15,045 nucleotides of DNA from an uncultured Collinsella sp. (GCA_902494585.1 CABUUD010000039.1:1-15045); one strand, 5' to 3'. Shown: positions 7,764 to 14,650, counted from the stretch's first letter. The notes: a model not told the origin generated them from the sequence alone. Made by a program: numbers and translations.

Positions 7764-9182
7764 ATGGCCTACGACGCCAAGAAAATCTACTACCGCTTCG
7801 ACGATCACCTGAGCCGCCTGGTTCTGGATTACGAGGCGAGCCGTCAGATTTCGCCCGAAAGCGAAAACCTCTACCACGGCCTGCCGACCGACCCTTATGA
7901 CGAGGACCTGTTTGTCGAGCACAATGTAAAGCGCGGCCTGCGCAATGCCGACGGCTCGGGCGTGGTCGCGGGCCTCACTCGCATCTCGGATGTGCATGGC
8001 TACAACAAGGTCGACGGTAAGGTCGTGCCCGATCAGGGCAAACTCACGCTTCGTGGCTACAGCATCGAGGATCTGGTCAACAACGCCCAGGCCGAGAACC
8101 GCTACGGCTACGAAGAGGTCGCCTATCTGCTCATTACGGGCTCTCTGCCCACCAAGGAAGAGCTTGACGGTTTTTGCGGACGTCTGGGTGCTTTTAGGCA
8201 CCTGAGCGACGAATACGTCCGCGAGTTCCCCATGACCACGGTGTCGTCGAGCATCATGAATGTGCTTCAGCGCGCCGTGCTGCTGCTCTACGCCTTCGAC
8301 GCCGAGCCCGACGCCATTACACCCGAGCACGAAATCGATGTCGCCATCTCCATGCTCGCCCGTCTCCCCCGCATCGCCGCCTTCGCGCATATGGCCTCGG
8401 TCGCCAAGCGCCGCGGCTCCGAGGTTCATGTACCGCATCCCACACCCGGTCTCTCCACCGCCGAGACCATCCTGCAGGTGTTGCGCGGCGGCATGGCATT
8501 CACCCGCGACGAAGCCATGCTGCTCGACGTGATGCTCATGTTGCATGCCGAGCACGGCGGCGGCAACAACTCCACGTTTGCCTGCCGCGTGCTGTCCTCC
8601 TCGGCCACCGACCCGTATTCCGCCTACGCCGCGGCTATCGGCTCGCTCAAGGGCCCGCGCCACGGCGGCGCCAACGCCAAGGTCGTGTCCATGCACGAGG
8701 ACATCCGTGCACATGTCTCCAATTGGGAGGACGAGGACGAGGTCGCAGCCTACCTGGGCAAGATTCTCGACAAGCAAGCCTTCGACGGCACGGGTCTCAT
8801 CTACGGCATGGGCCACGCCGTCTACACACTCAGCGATCCGCGCGCCGAGGTCTGCCGCCACTACGCACGTTCGCTCGCTGCCAAGAAAGATCTGGGCGAG
8901 GAATTCGCTCTGATCGAGCGCATCGAGCGCCTGGCACCGCAGGTGATGCGCGACCACGGCATGACCAAGCCTATCTGCGCCAACATCGACCTGTACACAG
9001 GCTTTATCTACAAGATGCTCGGCGTACCCGAGACGCTTTTTACGCCGCTATTCGCCGTCGCCCGCATGGCCGGCTGGTCGGCGCACCGCATGGAAGAGCT
9101 CTTCTGCGCGCACCGTATTATTCGCCCGGCCTATCGTCCGGTGATCGAGCCGCTGGAGTACAAGCCGCTCGCCGACCGCTAG
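7764..9182 (+). CDS. Citrate synthase (citrate/2-methylcitrate synthase family)
   Basis: A 472-aa citrate synthase that condenses oxaloacetate with acetyl-CoA in the cytoplasm. Conserved sites are present: HAEHGGGN with H264, GPRHGGAN with H300, GMGHAVYTLSDPRA with H351 and R360, and ANIDLYTGF with D409. H300, H351 and D409 correspond to the catalytic triad of the pig enzyme. RGYSIEDL (97-104) is the usual N-terminal motif. It is longer than the 370-430 aa of most bacterial forms and resembles the roughly 450-aa type of anaerobic Gram-positive bacteria. No aconitase or isocitrate dehydrogenase is nearby, so a role in glutamate synthesis rather than a full TCA cycle is likely; use of propionyl-CoA cannot be excluded. 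GAGAGGAG lies 6 nt before the ATG. Stop TAG; a terminator follows. Confidence 0.93.
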   Translation: MAYDAKKIYYRFDDHLSRLVLDYEASRQISPESENLYHGLPTDPYDEDLFVEHNVKRGLRNADGSGVVAGLTRISDVHGYNKVDGKVVPDQGKLTLRGYSIEDLVNNAQAENRYGYEEVAYLLITGSLPTKEELDGFCGRLGAFRHLSDEYVREFPMTTVSSSIMNVLQRAVLLLYAFDAEPDAITPEHEIDVAISMLARLPRIAAFAHMASVAKRRGSEVHVPHPTPGLSTAETILQVLRGGMAFTRDEAMLLDVMLMLHAEHGGGNNSTFACRVLSSSATDPYSAYAAAIGSLKGPRHGGANAKVVSMHEDIRAHVSNWEDEDEVAAYLGKILDKQAFDGTGLIYGMGHAVYTLSDPRAEVCRHYARSLAAKKDLGEEFALIERIERLAPQVMRDHGMTKPICANIDLYTGFIYKMLGVPETLFTPLFAVARMAGWSAHRMEELFCAHRIIRPAYRPVIEPLEYKPLADR

Positions 9183-9205
9183 GACGCGGACCGTTATAGA
9201 ACTCG

Positions 9206-9244
9206 AGCGTGGTCAGGGCATCACCGCCCTCGGCCACGCTTTTT
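9206..9244 (+). terminator. Terminator after citrate synthase
   Basis: AGCGTGG (9206-9212) pairs with CCACGCT (9234-9240), and an inner stem AGGGC/GCCCT is separated from it by small internal loops. TTTTT follows (9240-9244). The next gene starts 26 nt later, so the HAD gene is read either by read-through or from a promoter I could not identify. Confidence 0.8.
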
Positions 9245-9269
9245 ATGCCAGCAGAAAGGGCTGCATCAA

Positions 9270-10112
9270 ATGATTGTGTTTTCCGATATGGATGGAACGC
9301 TGTTGACGAGTGATAAGCAGATGAGCGACGCCACCTGGGCGATGCTCGACGAGCTTGCGCGCCGCGGTATTGAATTTGTGCCCTGCACGGGGCGCCCGCT
9401 GTCGGGCATCTTTGAGCCCGTCCTCGCCCACCCCGCCGTACACTACGCGGTCTGTGCCAACGGTGCCAGCGTCTGGCAGCTCGACGATGGTACGCCCACC
9501 GATACTTCACGTGCTACGCGCATTTTGAGCCGACCGCTCGACCGCGCCATCGCCCACCGCGTCCATAGCATTGCCGCCGGCCATGACGTGACCTTCGATA
9601 TCTTCGCGGATGGGCAGTGCTTCCTCCCCCGCTCGCTCTACACGCGCCTGGACGAATTCTGCGGCGGCGACCCCCACATCGCGGCTTCGCTCAAGCGCAC
9701 ACGGACACCGATCGACATGGATATCGACAGCAAGATCGACGAGGTCGAGACGCTCGAACGCATCGCCATGTACTGGCACGACCCGGCCGATCGCGATGCC
9801 ATCGCGGCGGAGCTCGACACGCTCGAAGGCATTGAGGTCACGCGTTCATACGCCATGAATATCGAGGTCATGGGCGAGGGCGCCACCAAGGGAACGGCCC
9901 TCACGTGGCTATGCGAGCACCTGGGCGAGCGCCTCGCCGACGCCTGGGCGTTCGGCGACAACATCAACGACATCCCCATGCTGCAGGCAGCGGGCCACGG
10001 CATGGCCATGATCAACGGCGAGCTCGAGGACCGCGAGGCCGCCGACGCCATCACCGAATACGACAACGACCACGACGGCGTCGCCCGCACCATCATGGCC
10101 GCCCTCGCCTAG
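9270..10112 (+). CDS. Cof-type HAD-IIB phosphatase
   Basis: A 280-aa haloacid dehalogenase superfamily phosphatase. All four HAD motifs are visible: DMDGTLL (nucleophile D6, acid D8), CTGRP with T40, GATKG with K207, and GDNINDIPML with D230 and D234 for Mg. The region from about 83 to 185 between motifs II and III is the type IIB cap that selects the substrate. Relatives dephosphorylate sugar phosphates, FMN or other small phosphates; the substrate here is unknown. AGAAAGGG lies about 9 nt before the ATG. The TAG stop forms part of the repeat that begins at 10109. A second, different Cof-type phosphatase lies just downstream on the opposite strand. Confidence 0.92.
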   Translation: MIVFSDMDGTLLTSDKQMSDATWAMLDELARRGIEFVPCTGRPLSGIFEPVLAHPAVHYAVCANGASVWQLDDGTPTDTSRATRILSRPLDRAIAHRVHSIAAGHDVTFDIFADGQCFLPRSLYTRLDEFCGGDPHIAASLKRTRTPIDMDIDSKIDEVETLERIAMYWHDPADRDAIAAELDTLEGIEVTRSYAMNIEVMGEGATKGTALTWLCEHLGERLADAWAFGDNINDIPMLQAAGHGMAMINGELEDREAADAITEYDNDHDGVARTIMAALA

Positions 10113-10173
10113 TCATTGGGGACGTTCTTAGTCATTGGGTGTTCTTAAATGACTAGTCGTTGGGGACACTCTT
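10109..10173. repeat. Left copy of an inverted repeat pair bracketing the second HAD gene
   Basis: Runs from CTAGTCATTGGGGACG through TTCTTA to GACACTCTT. Its reverse complement aligns with 11195-11243: AAGAGTGTC, CGACTAG, TTTAAGAAC, GTCCCC and ATGACTAG match in the same order. This copy has an internal tandem duplication, GTCATTGGGgacGTTCTTA (10112-10130) then GTCATTGGGtGTTCTTA (10131-10147), which the right copy lacks. TAGTCATT at 10130-10137 and AATGACTA at 10148-10155 form a local hairpin. The first TAG is the stop codon of the HAD gene. Confidence 0.8.
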
Positions 10174-10200
10174 CGCGAAAAAGCTGCAAGGACTGTCCCC
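10162..10200. repeat. Imperfect palindrome GGGGACA...TGTCCCC
   Basis: GGGGACA (10162-10168) and TGTCCCC (10194-10200) are inverted around a centre that contains the 8-bp palindrome TTCGCGAA (10172-10179). It overlaps the end of the left repeat and belongs to the same GGGGAC-rich cluster. Confidence 0.5.
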
Positions 10201-10205
10201 GGCTG

Positions 10206-10236
10206 CCGGCAGAAAAGGAACGTCCCTAACTGCCGG
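10206..10236. repeat. CCGGCAG/CTGCCGG hairpin next to the HAD stop
   Basis: CCGGCAG (10206-10212) pairs with CTGCCGG (10230-10236) around a 17-nt loop that holds another GGGACGTTC core (minus strand). It starts 1 nt beyond the TAA stop of the minus-strand HAD gene and may end its transcript, although no T-tract follows the stem. The whole interval 10113-10237 is repeat material with no gene. Confidence 0.5.
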
Positions 10237-10237
10237 A

Positions 10238-11032
10238 TTAGGCGAGGCTCTCCAGAACACGGCGAAGTTCCTGCTGGACGGCGTGGTCGCGGTTGCAGCC
10301 CACGACGCGATCGGCAACCGCTTTGAGCGCGGGGCGCGCGTTTTCCATCGCACAGCCCGTGCCGACAAAGCGAATGATCTCGTAGTCGTTCATCGAGTCG
10401 CCAAACGCCATGATCTCGTCGCGTCCAATGCCGTAATGCTCCGCAAGCTGTGCGATGCCCGAGGCCTTCGACACACCGGGCTGCATGGCATCGATCCACG
10501 CGTTTCCAGAAGGCGCAAAGGTAAAGAGCTGACCAAGTTCTCGCTGTAGCACGTACGCACTGTCCATAACGGCACAGTCATCGCAAAAGATACTCGCCTT
10601 GATGATATTTACGCTGGGATCGGGCAGTTCCCAAATGCGCTCGGCATTGGGAAGGTCCTTATCGACCTCGCGTACGAACTTGCACTCGTCATCGAGCAAG
10701 AAGGATTTGGTTCGGTCAAAGAGCGCAAGATGCAGATTGGGAAACGTCGCGACTGCTTGGGCGAGCTTTCGAATCGCCAGGTGCGAATACACCTCACGGT
10801 CTACCATTTTGCCGTCGGCGTAGACCTGGGCACCGTTAGCGGCGACAAAGTCCATCTTGTCGCGAACGGGCGCAAAGAACTCGCACAGGCGATCGTAGCG
10901 ACGACCTGACGATGCGGCGAAATGCACGCCATGCTCGTGTAGCGCCAGAATCAGTTCGTAGGTCTCGGGAGGCACCTGGCTGTTTTCGTCAAGCAACGTG
11001 CCGTCCATATCGGATGCAATCAGTTTAAACAT
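10238..11032 (-). CDS. Cof-type HAD-IIB phosphatase (second)
   Basis: A 264-aa HAD phosphatase distinct from the one at 9270. Motifs: DMDGTLLDE with D8 and D10, ASSGRR with S42 as motif II, PGVSKASG with K189, and GDSMNDYEII with D212 and D216. The cap region spans roughly 82-180. Expected activity is Mg-dependent hydrolysis of a small phosphate ester; the substrate is unknown. The start ATG at 11032 has AAGGGAG 7 nt upstream, but that Shine-Dalgarno is the 3' arm of a long hairpin (11035-11099), so translation, transcription or both may be controlled there. The gene with its leader is bracketed by inverted repeats (10109-10173 and 11195-11243). Stop TAA, unlike the TAG of both neighbours. 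Confidence 0.91.
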   Translation of the reverse strand: MFKLIASDMDGTLLDENSQVPPETYELILALHEHGVHFAASSGRRYDRLCEFFAPVRDKMDFVAANGAQVYADGKMVDREVYSHLAIRKLAQAVATFPNLHLALFDRTKSFLLDDECKFVREVDKDLPNAERIWELPDPSVNIIKASIFCDDCAVMDSAYVLQRELGQLFTFAPSGNAWIDAMQPGVSKASGIAQLAEHYGIGRDEIMAFGDSMNDYEIIRFVGTGCAMENARPALKAVADRVVGCNRDHAVQQELRRVLESLA

Positions 11033-11034
11033 AG

Positions 11035-11099
11035 AAAAGCTCCCTTCGGGCTTGTTGGAATCGAACGTGTATCCAATTCCAACGTACCCAAAGGGAGCT
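11035..11099 (-). promoter_or_regulatory. Long hairpin with T-tract covering the HAD ribosome binding site
   Basis: Minus strand: AGCTCCCTT (11099-11091) pairs with AAGGGAGCT (11046-11038). After a G-T pair, GGG/CCC and a 3-nt internal loop, GTTGGAAT (11083-11076) pairs with ATTCCAAC (11061-11054) around a 14-nt loop. TTTT (11038-11035) follows, and the ATG is 2 nt beyond it. The 3' arm contains the Shine-Dalgarno AAGGGAG. The form fits an intrinsic terminator used as an attenuator, a translational switch, or the end of the adenine deaminase transcript. Upstream, GGACC(CC)TGG (11166-11157) can pair with CCAGGTCC (11139-11132). Confidence 0.65.
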
Positions 11100-11194
11100 C
11101 AGGTAAGACTCCGCGGGCGCAAACGTTACAAGGACCTGGCAAATAGCTCACGCGCACCAGGGGTCCCACATTCGCAGCGCCAGGCAACACGTCA

Positions 11195-11243
11195 AAGAGT
11201 GTCGCAGGCGACTAGACGTTTAAGAACGTCCCCGATGACTAGT
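11195..11243. repeat. Right copy of the inverted repeat pair bracketing the second HAD gene
   Basis: AAGAGTGTC (11195-11203), CGACTAG (11209-11215), TTTAAGAAC (11219-11227), GTCCCC (11228-11233) and ATGACTAG (11235-11242) match the reverse complement of 10109-10173 with the same spacing, apart from the duplicated unit in the left copy. The outer end supplies the TAG stop of adenine deaminase (11241-11239). Confidence 0.8.
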
Positions 11244-13059
11244 CGGCGTAGGTGAAGGTTGTGACGTCGAACATGCCCTCGGGGCGGATGCGGAGCGTCG
11301 GGATAACCGGCAGGGGCAGGAAGATGATGCCCATGATGGGGTCGAGCGGCGGCTCGATGCCCATGGCGCGCGCCTTGACCATAAAGTCGTCGTGCTGCGC
11401 GGCGACATCCTCGGCCGTGCCTTCGCTCATCAGACCGCCGAGCGCCAGCGGAATGCGCGCCACGACCTCGCCGTTGCGCACCAGCACGTGACCACCCTGG
11501 CCCACAGCCTCAACAGCAGCCATCATATCGGCAGCGTTATCACCCACGACGCACACGTTGTGCGAGTCGTGGCCGATCGTGGAGGCAATGGCGCCACCGG
11601 TGATGGTGAAGCCACGCACCCAGCCGCGACCGATATGCTTGCCGACAAGGCCCAGGCCCGCAGGACCATCACCGTCGGCGCCCTCGGCCTGCAGCGACAC
11701 ACCGCGGCCGTGGCGCTCGATCAGCATAATGCGACGCAGGCCCTCGGCGCTCTCGGGGCGAGCCATACCCGTGATGGCCTTACCCGGCACCACGTCAATC
11801 ACGGCCTCGCCCGGCTTAAAGGCATAGTCGAATACGTCGAGCGAAAGCTTCGGCAGCTTAACGGACGCGCGCAGCTCGTCGGCAAGGGCTGCGACCTCGG
11901 CCATCTCGGGTGCGATCTCGCCCACAAAGGTGCCGTCCTGCGCCACCAGAGCACCGGCGGCGTATACGCGATGCGGAGCCGTGGCAAACGTCAGGTCATT
12001 GAGCACCAGCAGGTCGGCACGCTTGCCCGGGGCAATCGCACCACGGAGCTCGTGCGGGTCGCGACAGCCGTGATCAAGGCCAAACGCCTCGGCCGTGGAG
12101 AGGGACGCCATAGAAATGGCAACCACGGGGTCAATGCCGGCCTCGATAGCCACGCGGCAGGCGTTGTCGATCATACCGGTCGAAAGTGCGTCGGAGGGAG
12201 CGCGGTCATCGGTCGCGAAGCAGCAGCGACGGGCGCGGGCGGGGTTCTCCAGCAGCATCGGCGACAGGTTGGCCAGGTCATGGCTGCACGTACCCTCGCG
12301 CAGCATCACATACATGCCGCGAGACAGCTTGTCGAGTGCCTCCTCGGGAATCGTCGACTCATGGTCAGCGATAATACCTGCTGCGGCATAGGCGTTGAGG
12401 TCCTTGCCGGCAACGAGCGGCGCGTGACCGTCAACCTGCTTGGACGGCGTCTGGTTGGCAGCGTCAATGCGAGCACAGGTCTCGGGATCGGCCATAAAGA
12501 CGCCCGGCAGGTTCATCATCTCGCCCAGGCCAAAGACATCGCCCGGATGCTCGGCAAAAAACGCCTGCATATCGGCAGCGGTGATGACGGCACCGGCCTG
12601 CTCGTCGGGCAGCGCGGGCACGCACGAGGGCATCATGTACTTGATGGAAATAGGAGCGCGGCGACCGTCCTCGATCATAAAGCGCAGGCCGTCCAGGCCG
12701 GAAACATTAGCGATCTCGTGGCTGTCGGCAATGGCGGTGGTGGTACCGCGCGTCGCCGCCATGCGCGCATACTCGGCAGGGCGGATGTTCGAAGACTCGA
12801 TATGCAAGTGTCCGTCAATAAAACCGGGGGCAAGATAGCGGCCCTGGCAATCGATGACCTCGGCAGCCTCATACGTACCGGCGGCATCGTCGCGACCGTC
12901 GTAGAGCACACCGACGATCACGCCATCCTTGACGGCAACGCTACCGGGCGCCACGCGCTGGCCATATACGTCGACAATCTGCGCATTGGTAAACAGCGTG
13001 TCGACGGGCACACGACCCTCGGCGGCCTCGATCACAGATCTCATGACCTCAACGGACAT
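11239..13059 (-). CDS. ade: Adenine deaminase
   Basis: A 606-aa amidohydrolase of the AdeC type, converting adenine to hypoxanthine and ammonia for purine salvage. The metal-site pattern is clear: DGHLHIESS with H84 and H86, ADSHEIANVSG (111-121), GLGEMMNLPGV with E180 (177-187), VDGHAPLVAGK with H212, IIADHES with H233, and FATDDRAPSD with D284/D285. The second half (HDSHNVCVVGDNAADM and PEGMFDVTTFTYAD at the end) is the C-terminal domain specific to adenine deaminases. ATG at 13059 is chosen because AAAGGAG lies 5 nt upstream. A much longer frame reaching 13299 would translate a terminator and repeats and is not credible. A terminator-like hairpin and a candidate promoter precede the gene. 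The TAG stop lies in the right copy of the bracketing repeat. Confidence 0.96.
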   Translation of the reverse strand: MSVEVMRSVIEAAEGRVPVDTLFTNAQIVDVYGQRVAPGSVAVKDGVIVGVLYDGRDDAAGTYEAAEVIDCQGRYLAPGFIDGHLHIESSNIRPAEYARMAATRGTTTAIADSHEIANVSGLDGLRFMIEDGRRAPISIKYMMPSCVPALPDEQAGAVITAADMQAFFAEHPGDVFGLGEMMNLPGVFMADPETCARIDAANQTPSKQVDGHAPLVAGKDLNAYAAAGIIADHESTIPEEALDKLSRGMYVMLREGTCSHDLANLSPMLLENPARARRCCFATDDRAPSDALSTGMIDNACRVAIEAGIDPVVAISMASLSTAEAFGLDHGCRDPHELRGAIAPGKRADLLVLNDLTFATAPHRVYAAGALVAQDGTFVGEIAPEMAEVAALADELRASVKLPKLSLDVFDYAFKPGEAVIDVVPGKAITGMARPESAEGLRRIMLIERHGRGVSLQAEGADGDGPAGLGLVGKHIGRGWVRGFTITGGAIASTIGHDSHNVCVVGDNAADMMAAVEAVGQGGHVLVRNGEVVARIPLALGGLMSEGTAEDVAAQHDDFMVKARAMGIEPPLDPIMGIIFLPLPVIPTLRIRPEGMFDVTTFTYAD

Positions 13060-13079
13060 ACATACTCCTTTAACCGTAG

Positions 13080-13115
13080 AAAAAAGCTGCGGAGCGGACA
13101 GGCCTTCACCGCAGC
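13080..13115 (-). terminator. Terminator-like hairpin in the adenine deaminase leader
   Basis: Minus strand: GCTGCGG (13115-13109) pairs with CCGCAGC (13092-13086) and is followed by six T (13085-13080). The ribosome binding site and ATG follow within about 20 nt, so a transcript reaching ade must read through. Upstream AGCGGA (13169-13164) can pair with TCCGCT (13098-13093), and GCGGAG with CTCCGC (13094-13089); either would disrupt the terminator stem. This is a plausible attenuator; I could not match any known riboswitch. Confidence 0.7.
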
Positions 13116-13127
13116 AAACCAATAGCC

Positions 13128-13156
13128 ATTGTATGCCCAAACGATGGGCCAACAAT
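13128..13156 (-). promoter_or_regulatory. Candidate ade promoter with dyad operator
   Basis: Minus strand: TTGTTG (13155-13150), a 16-nt spacer, and TACAAT (13133-13128). The same stretch is a dyad: ATTGT (13156-13152) with ACAAT (13132-13128), and GCCCA (13149-13145) with TGGGC (13139-13135). It could be a repressor site covering the promoter or an RNA hairpin in a longer leader. If it is the promoter, the transcript would meet the terminator hairpin almost at once. Confidence 0.4.
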
Positions 13157-13186
13157 ACGCCCCTCCGCTTAACGACATACGCCGCT

Positions 13187-13219
13187 TGGCGCAATGGGGG
13201 GGCTGCCGCTGAGCACCAA
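13187..13219. repeat. Diverged copy of the TTGGTGC/GCACCAA palindrome
   Basis: TGGCGCAATGGGG at the left and GCACCAA at the right match TGGTGCAATGGGG and GCACCAA of 6513-6544 in the same order and at nearly the same length (33 against 32 nt). Followed at 13223-13233 by AAGGAGTGTCC, which resembles the AAGAGTGTC end of the 10109 and 11195 repeats. Confidence 0.55.
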
Positions 13220-13238
13220 TACAAGGAGTGTCCCAAAG

Positions 13239-13269
13239 TGCCAACAACGGGAGCGCCGATGTTTTGGCA
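13239..13269. repeat. TGCCAACAAC/GTTTTGGCA inverted repeat
   Basis: TGCCAACAAC (13239-13248) and GTTTTGGCA (13261-13269) pair over about 9 positions with one bulge. It lies in the 358-nt gap between tyrS and ade (13060-13417), which contains only structured elements and no gene. Confidence 0.4.
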
Positions 13270-13279
13270 ACCACAGCGA

Positions 13280-13378
13280 GCGGGCCGCATTTGAGACAAG
13301 GTGACGTGAAACGAAAGGGCGCTGACCTTCTGGTCGCGCCCTTGAAGTTGAACGTCAGATTGTCCAAATGCGGCCCGC
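13280..13378. repeat. 99-nt nested palindrome downstream of tyrS
   Basis: Four stems are stacked: 13280-13293 with 13365-13378 (14 bp perfect, GCGGGCCG...), GACAA 13295-13299 with 13360-13364, GACGT 13303-13307 with 13352-13356, and AAGGGCGC 13315-13322 with 13336-13343. It is capped by GACC ttct GGTC. On the minus strand the inner hairpin is followed by TCGTTTC, so it may be the tyrS terminator. The full symmetry exceeds what a terminator needs. Confidence 0.75.
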
Positions 13379-13392
13379 GCAGCGTCGGCCGG

Positions 13393-13416
13393 TCCGCCGT
13401 TAGGTAGAACGGCGGA
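13393..13416 (-). other. Hairpin just after the tyrS stop
   Basis: TCCGCCGTT (13393-13401) and AACGGCGGA (13408-13416) form a 9-bp perfect stem with a 6-nt loop, starting 1 nt past the tyrS stop codon. No T-tract follows, so it is more likely an mRNA 3' structure than a terminator by itself. Confidence 0.6.
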
Positions 13417-13417
13417 A

Positions 13418-14629
13418 CTAAATCAACATGAAGCCCTTGCGCTTGCCTACGGAGAGGGTGTCGCCCAGCTTGAGGGCGCTGGGGTCGATGTTGTAGCTCT
13501 TGGGAGCCACGGCCTTGCCGTTGATCTTGACGCCGCCGCCGTCGATGTCGCGACGGGCCTGGCCGGCGCTGGCCGAAAGGCCCAGGTCCTTGAGCAGGCC
13601 GGCGAGGTAGATCTGGCCCTCGTCGTTAACAGTCAGCTCAACATGCTTCTCGGGGAAGTCGGCGAGCTGGCCCTCCTTGAACACGCGGTCAAACTCGGCC
13701 TGAGCCTCGTCGCCGGCACCGGCGCCGTGGTAGGTGTCGCACAGGTCGCGGCCCAGAGCGCGCTTGAGCTCATAGGGATCGGCAGAGCCGTCGGCCAGAG
13801 CAGCGTCGATCTTGTCGACCTCGGCCGGGGTGAGCGAGCTCGCCAGGCGGTAGTACTTGCCGATCATCTCGTCGGGGATGGACATGGTCTTGCCGAACAT
13901 ATCCTTGGGCGCGTCGGTCAGGCCGATGTAGTTACCGTAGGACTTGGACATCTTACGGACGCCATCGGTGCCCTCGAGCAACGGCATGGTGAGCGCGATC
14001 TGGGGCTCCATGCCCATCTTCTCCATGAGCTCACGGCCGGCGAGCAGGTTGAAGAGCTGATCGGTGCCGCCCATTTCCACGTCGGCCTTGATCTGCACGG
14101 AGTCGTAAGCCTGCATCACGGGATACAGGAACTCATGCAGGGCGATCGGCGTCTGGGACTGGTAGCGCTTGGTAAAGTCGTCGCGCTCGAGAATACGGGC
14201 GACGGTGAACTTGGAGCACACCTGCAGCAGACCAGCCAGATCCATCGACAAGATCCAGTCACCGTTGTGCACGATGGTGGTCTTCTCGGGATCCAGGATC
14301 TTCATGGCCTGGCTCACGTAGGTCTCGGCATTGGCCTCGATCTGCTCCTGCGAAAGCTGCGGGCGGGTGGAATTCTTGCCCGAAGGATCGCCAATCAGCG
14401 CGGTGCCGTTGCCGATGATGAGGGTGACGTTGTGGCCCAGGTCCTGGAACTGGCGCATCTTGCGCAGCGGCACGGCGTGGCCCAGGTGCAGGTCGGGGCT
14501 GGTGGGATCGACGCCGAGCTTGATGTTGAGGGGCTCGCCCTTCTCAAGCTTCTTGCGAAGGTCGGCCTCGGGGACGATCTGCGCGGCGCCCGAGGTGATG
14601 ATACGCATTTGCTCGTCAACAGACAGCAT
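13418..14629 (-). CDS. tyrS: Tyrosyl-tRNA synthetase
   Basis: A 403-aa class I aminoacyl-tRNA synthetase that charges tRNA-Tyr with tyrosine. The ATP-binding HIGH motif reads HLGH at 48-51 (DPTSPDLHLGH), GGTDQ at 187-191 contributes to tyrosine binding, and KMSKS is exact at 226-230. The last 60-65 residues (LSASAGQARRDIDGGGVKIN and on) form an S4 RNA-binding domain. The length and DLHLGH form fit the TyrZ-type branch rather than the E. coli TyrS branch. The start ATG at 14629 has AAGGAGG 7 nt upstream. The leader is too short for a full T-box. Stop TAG, directly followed by a hairpin. It is codirectional with the U32 gene upstream but has a candidate promoter of its own. Confidence 0.97.
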   Translation of the reverse strand: MLSVDEQMRIITSGAAQIVPEADLRKKLEKGEPLNIKLGVDPTSPDLHLGHAVPLRKMRQFQDLGHNVTLIIGNGTALIGDPSGKNSTRPQLSQEQIEANAETYVSQAMKILDPEKTTIVHNGDWILSMDLAGLLQVCSKFTVARILERDDFTKRYQSQTPIALHEFLYPVMQAYDSVQIKADVEMGGTDQLFNLLAGRELMEKMGMEPQIALTMPLLEGTDGVRKMSKSYGNYIGLTDAPKDMFGKTMSIPDEMIGKYYRLASSLTPAEVDKIDAALADGSADPYELKRALGRDLCDTYHGAGAGDEAQAEFDRVFKEGQLADFPEKHVELTVNDEGQIYLAGLLKDLGLSASAGQARRDIDGGGVKINGKAVAPKSYNIDPSALKLGDTLSVGKRKGFMLI

Positions 14630-14650
14630 TGGGTATCCTCCTTTTGCTAT

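Noticed and set aside
7380..8957. 525-codon minus-strand frame opposite the ACT and citrate synthase genes
   Set aside because: Spans two unrelated real genes and their gap; no recognisable domain, so an antisense artefact.
11054..11090. tRNA-like sequence in the HAD leader (GTTCGATTCC)
   Set aside because: The T-loop resemblance is not supported by acceptor, D or anticodon stems; the region folds better as one long hairpin.
11392..13125. 577-codon plus-strand frame opposite adenine deaminase
   Set aside because: Antisense shadow; runs through the ade leader terminator and has no protein family features.
13064..13280. Purine riboswitch before adenine deaminase
   Set aside because: I could not find the conserved purine aptamer junction and loop sequences; only a terminator and a dyad are visible.
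13060..13299. 80-codon N-terminal extension of adenine deaminase
   Set aside because: The extension would translate the terminator hairpin and repeat sequence; a strong ribosome binding site exists for the ATG at 13059 and the protein then starts as family members do.
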